Positions 45,365 through 53,706 of a stretch of DNA of 64,000 nucleotides are shown here, piece by piece. Each line of letters begins with the position of its first letter. Within the stretch, counting starts at the first letter, position 1. The translations under genes and the position numbers were made by a program. The notes beneath the pieces were generated by a model. It saw only the letters and a program-made list of their open reading frames with translations, searched no databases and was not told the origin of the DNA. Origin of the DNA: an uncultured Shewanella sp. (GTDB taxonomy: Bacteria; Pseudomonadota; Gammaproteobacteria; Enterobacterales; Shewanellaceae); contig NZ_CANMIO010000002.1 in the NCBI RefSeq assembly GCF_947497935.1, positions 248,001-312,000 of the forward strand. The letters run 5' to 3'.

Positions 45365-47584
45365 CTAGATCTGCCAGTTAATGCCGATGAACACCTGACG
45401 ACCCGCTTGCGGCAAGGCTTCACTCTGATCGTAATTTTCATCGAGTAAGTTGGTTGCACGCAGGTATAGCTCTAAATTGTCACCCATAAGCGGCTGAACC
45501 AGATTAAGATCGACTAAGGTGTAATCATCCAGTGACTGCTCGACTAACATATTCTGGCCAGACACTTTCTGTTGCGCGTAGTAGACCTGATCCATGATGC
45601 GCTCGACGTTTAAGTTAACGCGCATCTCGAATGGTAAGGTATATTCAGCCTGGAAACGCACCTGATGCTTAGGGCGATATTCCAGAGTCTGCATCGCCTC
45701 TTCAGCACTCTTGTCTTCGGTGTCTAAGAAACTGTAAGACACTGTCATAGAAAGATTATCGAAGCTGTTATTCTCTAGCTGTAGATCGACACCCTTAAAT
45801 CCGTAACGACCCATGTTCTGGTAGACACCATCGAGATCTTTGGCAATATAGTCTTCGGCATCGGTGTAATAACCGGCTACATTTAGCTCAGTCGAGTATC
45901 CAAGTTGTTGCAACAGACCAAGCTCATAGTGCTGTGAGGTTTCCGCTTGTAGCTCTGCATTACCAGAAGACTGTGCATAGAGGTTACGCATCGATGGGAA
46001 ACGCACCTTGCGCGCCACGCCCATGTTGATACGCGTATCTTCAAATGCTTGCCAGTAACCTGATAATTGACCCGAGTAGTCATTTTCAGATTCGTTTAAA
46101 CGATCCTGATCATGAAAAGCACCACCTAAGGTCACGCCATAGTTATCGGCTTGATATTGGTACTCTAATGCTGCGGTATACAACCAAGATGAATCATCGA
46201 AGTTGCCATCGCCGTTACCGTTTCCACCGCCAGTTCCACCACCGCTTCCACCGCCAGTTCCGCCGCCGCTTTCACCACCTGTTCCGCCGCCGCTTCCACC
46301 ACCAGTTCCGCCACCGCTTCCACCGCCGCTTCCACCGCCAGTTCCGCCGCCGCTTCCACCGCCAGTTCCGCCACCGCTTTCACCACCAGTTCCGCCGCCG
46401 CTTTCACCACCAGTTCCGCCACCGCTTCCACCGCCAGTTCCACCACCAGAGCCTGTGCCGCCGCTATAGGTTGCTACGTCATTAGCGCTTACCGCGTAAG
46501 ATTCCCAGCTTTGCTTCTCTGCGATCAAGGCCGTAGTGATTACACCAGCATCATCAAGGTTAGAGATGAACTGTAAATTACCGCCTTGTACGGTAGAGCG
46601 ACCATCTTGTTGAGCCTTAATCGCCTGATAGGTTTTATCTTTATATTGGGTCTCTAATACGTCGCTCTGGTTGTGATAAGCAAAACCACGCAGAGTGAAC
46701 ATATCATTGAATTTATGAGCAACACCTAACTGGAATGTTTTCGCTTGGTAGTCATCAACTCGCTCAAATTTAACGCTGCCAGTACCACGACCGTCACGGC
46801 TAGGCTTGCCCCACTCACCGTCACGAATACTCATGTTCGCCATTAGCTGAGTATTATCGTTAATTAAGTAGCTACCTTGGGCATAGAAGTTATTTAGGGT
46901 CTTATCGGCGTTTTCACGCACGTCCCCTTGCTGATATTCAGTATCTTTATAGTCGCTAGACATAGGCCAGCCGTCAGTCTGCTGGCGCGTGTAGTTCACT
47001 AACCCTTGCCAGTTATCACCGCTACCCGCTGCACTTAAATCACCGTTAAACGTGTTGTCTTCAGCTGCTTCTAGGCGACCAGAAATTGCAGGCGCATTGT
47101 CACCTTGCTTGGTAATAATATTGATCACACCACCCGCGCCACCAGGGCCGTACAGCACAGATGAAGGGCCGACTGAGACTTCAATAGAGGCAACTTGTGA
47201 GGTTGGGATAAGACTTGGGTCAAACTGGCCATCTTCTGCATCGTTTGCAGGTACACCATTGATAAGGTAAATCACATGGCGCGCTTTAAAGCCGCGAATG
47301 TCCACACGAGGCGTGCCCTGCCCGCCCGTTCTAACGTAGATCCCCGGCACGTTTTTTAAAATCTGATCAATACTTTGCGCACCAGACGCCTTAATTTGCT
47401 CTTCGTCTAGACTCCAGTGAGTCGTGGCCGCTTCAGTTACTGAAGCACGCTCACCGTGCACGACAATAACTTCGGTTACATCTAAAATAGGGTCTCTTTC
47501 TAAATCATCAGCCTGAACTTGATACGCCATGCTCATCGCTAATGCTAAGGTAGATACTCTCAGTACCTTTTGTTGTTTTTTCAT
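45365..47584 (-). CDS. TonB-dependent outer-membrane receptor with Gly-rich insertion
   Basis: A 739-residue receptor. Signal peptide (STLALAMSMAYQVQA), TonB box EVIVVHGE, plug domain (IDQILKNVPGIYVRTGGQGT; SSVLYGPGGAGGVINIITKQ), then a barrel ending in FIGINWQI. Between two barrel strands (residues about 372-460) is an extraordinary run of Gly-Gly-Gly-Ser/Thr/Glu repeats, presumably in a surface loop. First gene of the operon with a full ECF transporter, so both membranes are served for one substrate. The substrate (metal, cofactor or vitamin) is not evident. Confidence 0.93.
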   Translation of the reverse strand: MKKQQKVLRVSTLALAMSMAYQVQADDLERDPILDVTEVIVVHGERASVTEAATTHWSLDEEQIKASGAQSIDQILKNVPGIYVRTGGQGTPRVDIRGFKARHVIYLINGVPANDAEDGQFDPSLIPTSQVASIEVSVGPSSVLYGPGGAGGVINIITKQGDNAPAISGRLEAAEDNTFNGDLSAAGSGDNWQGLVNYTRQQTDGWPMSSDYKDTEYQQGDVRENADKTLNNFYAQGSYLINDNTQLMANMSIRDGEWGKPSRDGRGTGSVKFERVDDYQAKTFQLGVAHKFNDMFTLRGFAYHNQSDVLETQYKDKTYQAIKAQQDGRSTVQGGNLQFISNLDDAGVITTALIAEKQSWESYAVSANDVATYSGGTGSGGGTGGGSGGGTGGESGGGTGGESGGGTGGGSGGGTGGGSGGGSGGGTGGGSGGGTGGESGGGTGGGSGGGTGGGNGNGDGNFDDSSWLYTAALEYQYQADNYGVTLGGAFHDQDRLNESENDYSGQLSGYWQAFEDTRINMGVARKVRFPSMRNLYAQSSGNAELQAETSQHYELGLLQQLGYSTELNVAGYYTDAEDYIAKDLDGVYQNMGRYGFKGVDLQLENNSFDNLSMTVSYSFLDTEDKSAEEAMQTLEYRPKHQVRFQAEYTLPFEMRVNLNVERIMDQVYYAQQKVSGQNMLVEQSLDDYTLVDLNLVQPLMGDNLELYLRATNLLDENYDQSEALPQAGRQVFIGINWQI
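46203..46469 (-). repeat. In-frame Gly/Ser/Thr-coding tandem repeat in the TonB receptor gene
   Basis: About 267 bp built of 9- to 18-bp units (CCACCGCCAGTTCCGCC and variants on the plus strand) coding for GGGTGGGSGGGTGGES-type peptides. Local base composition is far more GC-rich than the surrounding gene. Units are multiples of three, so expansion or contraction keeps the frame. A proline-rich open frame on the other strand is a by-product. Confidence 0.92.
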
Positions 47585-48034
47585 CTAGTTTCATCATCCT
47601 AACCATATATTTGGCGCTATTCTCAAAAAGCAGCGCCTATCTCTCAAGTAAATAAAATGATAAAACAAACCTAGATCGACTAATTTGAACATTATGGAAA
47701 AGAAGCTATCACCACAAAGGACATAATGACCCACTGCGCGCTACAAAAGGACAAAACGGCGCATCAACATCACAGCCTGACAACAATGGCATTAATTCAA
47801 ACTCTTCTATAAACATATAGCTAGCTACAGATCTTCAATCGTCGATGGCTAAATCTAAAGCATGTCGATTAAATAGTCAGTGAGAGCTCACATAGGCAGA
47901 GCGATCAACTTGACACTCCATTCACAGACTATTACTTTGTGGTAAAGATTCTTATTACCAATGTGCGATGGGTTTTACCCGATTAGAGGCAGCTCCTCTA
48001 AGCAAGCCCTAATGATATTTGTTTGGAGTACTTA
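47585..48034. promoter_or_regulatory. Divergent promoter region of the ECF/TonB operon and menF
   Basis: No gene. Visible structure: GGCGCT...AGCGCC (47613-47637), a hairpin in the leader of the TonB operon; and towards menF three inverted repeats in a row: TGGTAA...TTACCA (47940-47960), GGGTtttACCC (47970-47980) and TAGAGG-CAGCT-CCTCTA (47984-48000). I cannot match these to a known riboswitch or operator. Confidence 0.45.
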
Positions 48035-49393
48035 TTGACCATCCCCTTGCTGCCTCAAGCTATTAAGTCTTTAACCGACAAAATCAAATCCTTTACTCTC
48101 CAGCCAAACAGCGACCCAATTGCTCAGCTGTCAGTGGTGGTTTCACCGATCCCAGTCATTGCCTGGTTAGCGGCGCAAACCACCTACCCAAGAGTGTATT
48201 GGAAGGGCCGTGATACTGAAGAGGAGGTCGCAGCCATCGGCTGTTGTAAGGACTTTTTCTTTGGCGATGATGTCGATGACATAGCACTCGCCGCCGAGTA
48301 TCAAAAACAGAGAACCCTCACCAGCAACCAAGACATACGTTATTACGGCGGGGTGGCGTTTGATCGCCGTAATGAAAGCTGGGCTGAATTCGGCAAAGCA
48401 CATTTTATTCTGCCTCGCATCGAACTGCGCCGCAGTGGTAATGAATACAAATTACTGGTCAATCTCAACTTTACCGAGAATGAGTTTACGGTTGAAATTG
48501 ACAACGCCCTACAATCGCTACAAGCACTCGATGCCCCTAAACCACTGACGCCTCCTAACAAGGTGGCACTGATGGGACGTAGTGATAGACCCGATAGATA
48601 CCGCTGGAACGAGCTCGTTAATCGTGTCACTCACCCAAAATTTATCGAAGACACGCCTAAGGTCGTTCTGTCTCGAGTCACCCAACTTGAGATAAATGAA
48701 GAAGTAGATCCTTGGATGCTGCTCGCCTGCTGGCAGGGCCGCAACCCAAATAGCTTTCAATTTGGCTTTCAATTTAGCCCAGAAAGCGCCTTTATCTCCT
48801 GTACACCGGAGCGCTTGTATCGACGCCGTCAACGTGAGTTATTTACCGAAGCATTGGCAGGCACGACAGTACGTGGGCTGAATCAGGAAGAAGATAAAGC
48901 GCTGGCTCAAGCGCTACTCGATGACACTAAGAACAGCCATGAAAACCAATTGGTTAGACAGCATATCGTTAATGTACTTAACCCATTGAGTAATTATGTG
49001 GGCGCGGAAGAAACCCCAACGGTATTTAAGCTCAGCCATATTCAGCATCTGCATCGCTCTATTCGTGCCGAACTTAAGCCTGGGATCAATGACTTTCAAC
49101 TGATCCAAGCACTGCATCCAACACCAGCGGTTGGCGGCTTACCGAAAGAGTCGGCGATGAGCTTTATTAGACAGCAGGAAGGTTACGTTAGGGGCTGGTA
49201 TGCCGGAGCCTGCGGCTATTTCAATAAGTATGAAAGTGAGTTTGCCGTAGCGATCCGCAGCGCCTTAATTGAGCCAGGGCGCATCAATCTATTTGCTGGC
49301 GCAGGTATAGTTGCTGGCTCAGAGGCCGATAAAGAGTGGACCGAGCTTGAGAATAAGCTCACTACGATTTTGTCTATCTTAACTGAGTTATAG
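48035..49393 (+). CDS. menF: Isochorismate synthase MenF
   Basis: A 452-residue chorismate-binding enzyme. The best start is the TTG at 48035, 6 nt after GGAG; the frame's first TTG (48023) overlaps that ribosome site. Motifs: LAGTTVRGLNQEED, HLHRSIRAEL, HPTPAVGGLPKESAM and GYVRGWYAGACGYF. It converts chorismate to isochorismate, the first step of menaquinone synthesis. No other men genes are adjacent. Confidence 0.93.
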   Translation: MTIPLLPQAIKSLTDKIKSFTLQPNSDPIAQLSVVVSPIPVIAWLAAQTTYPRVYWKGRDTEEEVAAIGCCKDFFFGDDVDDIALAAEYQKQRTLTSNQDIRYYGGVAFDRRNESWAEFGKAHFILPRIELRRSGNEYKLLVNLNFTENEFTVEIDNALQSLQALDAPKPLTPPNKVALMGRSDRPDRYRWNELVNRVTHPKFIEDTPKVVLSRVTQLEINEEVDPWMLLACWQGRNPNSFQFGFQFSPESAFISCTPERLYRRRQRELFTEALAGTTVRGLNQEEDKALAQALLDDTKNSHENQLVRQHIVNVLNPLSNYVGAEETPTVFKLSHIQHLHRSIRAELKPGINDFQLIQALHPTPAVGGLPKESAMSFIRQQEGYVRGWYAGACGYFNKYESEFAVAIRSALIEPGRINLFAGAGIVAGSEADKEWTELENKLTTILSILTEL

Positions 49394-49564
49394 CACTCCA
49401 GCTCCTCTCGCTATCCATGCTTAGCAGGTAGAAATTCTCCTGCTGCTGAGATTTGCACTTGCTCAAATAAAAATCTGCTCTATAATTTGCGCCCCCCTAT
49501 CTCGATGGGGGACGAACCACTATGTTTAACCAAAAATTGTAAAATTATAGCGACGTTCGCTATT

Positions 49565-49601
49565 GCGGGTTCCCTAACCCCGCCCGATTTATTTAAAAAG
49601 G
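49565..49601 (+). promoter_or_regulatory. PreQ1-I riboswitch upstream of yhhQ
   Basis: GCGGG-TTCCCTA-ACCCCGC forms the P1 stem-loop of the class I preQ1 aptamer, followed by the A-rich tail (TTTATTTAAAAAGG). The order C-rich loop, ACCCC strand, A-rich tail matches the known short aptamer. The tail's AAGG is also the ribosome site of the gene starting at 49609, as in translational preQ1 switches, so ligand binding would hide it. A perfect hairpin ATAGCG-ACGTT-CGCTAT (49548-49564) lies directly upstream. Confidence 0.85.
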
Positions 49602-49608
49602 CCACAAG

Positions 49609-50268
49609 ATGTTGATGTTAACCCCCGCACAGCTTCGCCGTGCATTGCTGCTTTTAGCCAGCTTTCATATTGTTATTATTTGTGCCAGTAACTACCTAGT
49701 ACAACTTCCGTTTCAGATATTTGGCTTCCACACTACCTGGGGTGCATTTAGCTTTCCATTTGTGTATCTAGCGACCGATCTCACCGTACGCATATTTGGC
49801 CAGCAAGCAGCCAGAAAGATTATCTTCCTCGCCATGTTACCGGCGCTGATCATCTCGTACTTAATGGGCGTGATTTTTCACCAAGGTAGCTTTCAAGGCG
49901 CCGAGGCATTACTTGAGTTCAATAACTTTGTATTCAGAATCGCTTTCGCAAGCTTTGCCGCCTACCTAGTGGGCCAGCTGATGGATATTTTTGTCTTTGC
50001 TAGGCTTAGAGAAACCAAGTCTTGGTGGGTAGCACCATCTGCCTCTACTATCGTCGGTAACCTGATAGACACGATAGTGTTCTTCGGCTTAGCTTTCTAC
50101 GCCTCAACAGACGAGTTTATGGCCGCCCACTGGCCAGAAATCGCCACCGTTGACTATGGATTTAAGCTCATTGTCAGTTTAGGCCTATTTTTACCTGCCT
50201 ATGGCCTGCTGTTAAAGTTCTTACAAGATAAGATCTTACAGGATACTGCCCGCAAAACCGCCATCTAA
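49609..50268 (+). CDS. yhhQ: Queuosine precursor transporter (YhhQ family)
   Basis: A 219-residue membrane protein of the YhhQ/COG1738 family with about six helices; FPFVYLATDLTVRIFGQQAA then RKIIFLAMLP is the family's signature region, and ASTIVGNLIDTIVFFGLAFY is the second conserved block. It imports 7-cyano- or 7-aminomethyl-7-deazaguanine for queuosine tRNA modification. The preQ1-I riboswitch overlapping its ribosome site supports this role. Confidence 0.95.
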   Translation: MLMLTPAQLRRALLLLASFHIVIICASNYLVQLPFQIFGFHTTWGAFSFPFVYLATDLTVRIFGQQAARKIIFLAMLPALIISYLMGVIFHQGSFQGAEALLEFNNFVFRIAFASFAAYLVGQLMDIFVFARLRETKSWWVAPSASTIVGNLIDTIVFFGLAFYASTDEFMAAHWPEIATVDYGFKLIVSLGLFLPAYGLLLKFLQDKILQDTARKTAI

Positions 50269-50388
50269 AGGCTGTTAACGCTTAACAACAACTGGACTGA
50301 CCTGTTATAATTTCGCCAATTCGTTCACCTTTCAGCCAATGGTTTGGTTGTATCACAGGGTGAACTGGCGAAGTTATGAGAGTTAGAA

Positions 50389-50847
50389 ATGTACAGCATT
50401 GAAATTGAAGCCGTAACCGAGTTTACGCCTGAAGTATTTGATCTTATCCAGACTGTGTATGTAAGCATCCCTGAATTTGAACAAGGCTACGCTAGCCAAG
50501 AGATCCGTCAGCGTCTGCTTGCTGGTCCAGCGTTATTGCTTGTTGCTAAAGTCGAAGGCGAAATTGCCGGTTTTAAACTTGGCTACCAAACCGATGACCA
50601 AGTATTCTACAGCTGGCTAGGTGGTGTTGCACCGGACTTTCGCGGTCTAGGTTTAGCCAAGAGCTTACTGGAATATCAGGAACGCTGGGCGACTGAACAG
50701 GGCTACCAACGTATCGATGTTAAAACCCGTAACTGTTTTCCTAGCATGCTAAACATGCTAATCCGTAATCAATACCAGATTACAGCTATGGTTAGCGATG
50801 CGCAAAGCCACAGCCAGAATAAGCTGCACCTGCAAAAACACGTTTAG
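50389..50847 (+). CDS. GNAT family N-acetyltransferase
   Basis: A 152-residue GNAT protein. The acetyl-CoA motif A reads LGGVAPDFRGLGLAKSLLEY (R/Q-x-x-G-x-G/A pattern), followed by QGYQRIDVKTRNCFPSMLNM and a C-terminal strand pair. Substrate unknown. Confidence 0.9.
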   Translation: MYSIEIEAVTEFTPEVFDLIQTVYVSIPEFEQGYASQEIRQRLLAGPALLLVAKVEGEIAGFKLGYQTDDQVFYSWLGGVAPDFRGLGLAKSLLEYQERWATEQGYQRIDVKTRNCFPSMLNMLIRNQYQITAMVSDAQSHSQNKLHLQKHV

Positions 50848-50918
50848 CCTCTACTGGACAAGCTAAGATATATGTCTTAGAAAAAATGAGCAGGATGTGA
50901 AAAGTTGTGCGATAAAGC

Positions 50919-50953
50919 TTGCAAATCTAAATGAGAATGATTATTGTTAACTT
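50919..50953 (+). promoter_or_regulatory. Fur-controlled promoter of RyhB copy 1
   Basis: -35 TTGCAA (50919-50924), 17-bp spacer, -10 TATTGT (50942-50947). ATGAGAATGATTATT, a Fur-box match (GATAATGATAATCATTATC consensus), overlaps the spacer and -10, so Fe-Fur would block transcription. Confidence 0.75.
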
Positions 50954-51075
50954 GCGTTCCAAAACTCGGATTAACAAATAAAGTTCTCATCATCTCGATT
51001 TGTTAAATGAGTTTTTACAGCACGACATTGCTCACACACTCTTTGTGGCCGGGATTTTATCTCGGCTATTTTTTT
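50954..51075 (+). ncRNA. ryhB1: RyhB small RNA, copy 1
   Basis: Contains the RyhB core CAGCACGACATTGCTCACA (51019-51037), conserved from enterobacteria to Shewanella, followed by an intrinsic terminator GCCGGGAT-ttt-ATCTCGGC and T run (51048-51075). The predicted start GCGTTCC lies 7 nt after the -10. RyhB pairs with mRNAs of iron-using proteins through Hfq and lowers their expression when iron is scarce. Predicted length about 120 nt, longer than the ~90 nt of E. coli. Confidence 0.9.
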
Positions 51076-51213
51076 GCCTGACATTCACGACAAGCGACTC
51101 TTGATATGAGCATCAAGCTTTGTTCACAATGTAAATTCACAGCTCTAATATACTGTTTTAAAAGTACTAATAATCATAAATAGAAAAAAATGTTACTTTT
51201 CTCATCATTAGAC

Positions 51214-51248
51214 TTGCAACCCTAAATGATAATGATTACTATTTACAT
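51214..51248 (+). promoter_or_regulatory. Fur-controlled promoter of RyhB copy 2
   Basis: -35 TTGCAA (51214-51219), 17-bp spacer, -10 TACTAT (51237-51242), with ATGATAATGATTACT as the overlapping Fur box. The layout is the same as for copy 1, base for base in spacing. Confidence 0.75.
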
Positions 51249-51365
51249 GCGTTCCATGATTCGCTCATACTTAAAGGCATCTCATCTCCTGCAAGTTAGC
51301 GTTTTATTAAGCACGACATTGCTCACACACTCTTTTAGCCAAGATAATATCTTGGCTTTTTTTTT
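51249..51365 (+). ncRNA. ryhB2: RyhB small RNA, copy 2
   Basis: Same core AGCACGACATTGCTCACA (51310-51327) plus CACTCTT, and terminator GCCAAGAT-aat-ATCTTGGC with nine Ts (51338-51365). The 5' part (GCGTTCCATGATTCG...) differs from copy 1 beyond GCGTTCC, so the two RNAs may share core targets and differ in others. Tandem placement recalls PrrF1/PrrF2 of Pseudomonas. Confidence 0.9.
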
Positions 51366-51463
51366 GACTGGAATTCAATCCAAACGAGGGGAATGATAAA
51401 GGATTAGCTTCTGCGAGTGGGCGAGCTACTCAGCATGGCCCACATTTGCTTTTTTTAGGGTGA

Positions 51464-53602
51464 CTAGTCTGCCGACATCTCGGTGGGCTTACCGCTAAAC
51501 TGTAAGCCGTCATAAGGAGTATTGTTTTGGTCTTCAATGGCTTGGTGGTACAAACCTATGGTAAATATACTGCCTTTACCCACAGTAGAGTTCACTTCAA
51601 TCGTGCCACCAATACGCTTAATGATGCCGTAGCTAAGGGATAAGCCTAATCCAGTACCATCCTTGCGCGTAGTGTAAAAGGGGTCGAAAATGCGGTTAAG
51701 CTCCTCTTCAGGGATCCCTTTACCCTCATCTTCAACCTCAATCTTAACCCCGACAGGCTCGCCATGCTGCACCCAATCATAGGTACGGATCCAAATTTGG
51801 CCTTTACCGTCCATTGCATGAGCGGCGTTTACCACAAGATTAATCAATACCTGTAGCAACTGGGGGCGATTAACCTGAATAGGGTAACTGGCGTTGAGCT
51901 CTTGATTGAGTACCACCTGCTGCTTTTGAATCGAGTGACGCACTAATACCAACATCTCTTCGATAATCGGCGTGATCTGATGCATCTCTAATGGCGCATT
52001 AAACTCACCAGGGCGACTGTACTGCAACAGACTACGAATAATGGTGCTGATCCGCCCCACTTGCTGAATGACCAGCTCGATCTCTTCCTCTACGTCTTCG
52101 GCTCTATCGCCAAGCTCATATTTAAGCAGCTCCATATTCCCCAGAATCACCGCAGTAGGGTTATTAATCTCATGGGCAATACCCGCTGTAAGTTCCCCCA
52201 AAGCCGTCAACTTTTCGTTGATCACTAGCTGCTGTCGGGTTTCATTAAGTAAGGCGACGTTAGCCTGTAGCTCTTCGGTTTTTTCCTGCAAACTGCGGGT
52301 ACGCTCCTCAACCTTAACCTCTAACTGCTCGGCTGCGGCTTGGATTTGAGTGTTACGGCGCTGCAGCAGATCCAGCATGTTATCAAACTGCTCTGCAAGG
52401 TTAGACAGCTCATTATCGCTGTCCAAGCCCAATGATCCGATTCGCAGATTACGTCCCGACTGCACCGCTTTAACCACGTGATGAATGCGCTCAATAGGCT
52501 GTAACAAGCTATAAGCACCACGGTATACCAACCAACCCGATACCAGCAGCACCAACATCAAAATGGTGCCCAACTCGATAATATTAAGCAGGTAGTTGTG
52601 AATAAAGGGAGATTCAGAAAAGCCGGTGTAGATCATACCGATACGCTTACCGTTGATATCTTCAAGTGGCGCATAGGCCGAAATAAACCAGTCATTAAAG
52701 ACAAAGGCTCTATCGACCCATAACAAGCCTTGATTAAGCACCTTCTCGCGTACCTCTGACGACACTAAGCTACCTAAGGCGCGGCCCTGCTTATCATCAC
52801 CTTGAGGAAAAAAGTGCAACGGCACGTTGGTACTAATACGGATATTATCGAGGAAGATGGTCACTGTACCGATAGAGCGCTCCGGCAGGGTGCCCTTGTC
52901 GTACACGAGATCACGAATATGGTCGACGATACGGGTATCACGATTCAGCATGATGCCGCCGTCTAAGTACCAGGCGACATTACCATTCATATCGGCAACA
53001 GGTAGCAAGCTGCGACTTAATAGGCCTCGCTTTTCCTCGTGCTTACTGGGCTCTTGAGCTCGCAATGTCTTCATTACAGACACTTTGGCCCTATCAGCAA
53101 GTACGGGATCGATACGAGCCAATCGACTCGGCTCAAGCACCATTAGCCCAGAAAAAGGAGCAAGCCCTTCGATATGCGGCAACATCTGCCTTAGGTCGGG
53201 GTCGGCTGCAGCCTCAGACACACTAAGTAATCGCAAAAAGTCTAAATTAAGATCTTTCTTAGCTTGCTCTAGTACCAGCTGCAAGTTATCACGGGGGAAT
53301 TGGGAGCCGGTGCCAATTTGCCTAAAGTCATTCTGGAATTGCCAAGACTCCATCACCAACTCTAGCTGGTTTTCTTGGTTTGTTTGAACCGTCACTAGGG
53401 TGCTATTTGCTACGGTCAAATCGGCTTTGACCTTCATAAACAGTTGCTTACCCGTATAGCTAATATTCCAATAGATGGTAATAAAAACCAAACTCACCAG
53501 AGTGAGCAAGATAGGCAACAAGGTTAAAATCAGGATTCGATAGCGAACCTTAGCCTGCATTTGCTGCCAACTAACACCAAACATATTAGAAAAAAAAGAC
53601 AC
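51464..53602 (-). CDS. Membrane sensor histidine kinase (partner of sigma-54 response regulator)
   Basis: A 712-residue kinase: membrane helix near residues 27-49, periplasmic Cache-like sensor domain to about 340, second helix (GTILMLVLLVSGWLVYRG), HAMP, a coiled coil, HisKA with GELTAGIAHEINNPTAVILG (phosphorylated His about 477) and HATPase (NLVVNAAHAMDGKG; DPFYTTRKDGTGLGLSLSYG). No TonB or PAS parts. It lies downstream of the response-regulator gene and, with it, faces tupABC across a sigma-54 promoter, so the sensed signal may relate to tungstate/molybdate status or respiration (inference). Confidence 0.92.
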   Translation of the reverse strand: MSFFSNMFGVSWQQMQAKVRYRILILTLLPILLTLVSLVFITIYWNISYTGKQLFMKVKADLTVANSTLVTVQTNQENQLELVMESWQFQNDFRQIGTGSQFPRDNLQLVLEQAKKDLNLDFLRLLSVSEAAADPDLRQMLPHIEGLAPFSGLMVLEPSRLARIDPVLADRAKVSVMKTLRAQEPSKHEEKRGLLSRSLLPVADMNGNVAWYLDGGIMLNRDTRIVDHIRDLVYDKGTLPERSIGTVTIFLDNIRISTNVPLHFFPQGDDKQGRALGSLVSSEVREKVLNQGLLWVDRAFVFNDWFISAYAPLEDINGKRIGMIYTGFSESPFIHNYLLNIIELGTILMLVLLVSGWLVYRGAYSLLQPIERIHHVVKAVQSGRNLRIGSLGLDSDNELSNLAEQFDNMLDLLQRRNTQIQAAAEQLEVKVEERTRSLQEKTEELQANVALLNETRQQLVINEKLTALGELTAGIAHEINNPTAVILGNMELLKYELGDRAEDVEEEIELVIQQVGRISTIIRSLLQYSRPGEFNAPLEMHQITPIIEEMLVLVRHSIQKQQVVLNQELNASYPIQVNRPQLLQVLINLVVNAAHAMDGKGQIWIRTYDWVQHGEPVGVKIEVEDEGKGIPEEELNRIFDPFYTTRKDGTGLGLSLSYGIIKRIGGTIEVNSTVGKGSIFTIGLYHQAIEDQNNTPYDGLQFSGKPTEMSAD

Positions 53603-53706
53603 CTATACTCCCCTAGAGTGCTCTAGCCTTATCTATTAAACCTTGCTTGGGACAAGTTCCTACACACCCAAAGCAGATGGTGTGAACGGGCTTATCCCGT
53701 GGTTAT

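Noticed and set aside
46203..46469. Long proline-rich open frame on the plus strand
   Set aside because: It is the complement of the Gly-rich repeat in the TonB receptor gene; no ribosome site and no start context.
47585..47700. Cobalamin or TPP riboswitch before the TonB/ECF operon
   Set aside because: No B12-box or thi-box sequence visible; only a simple 6-bp hairpin.
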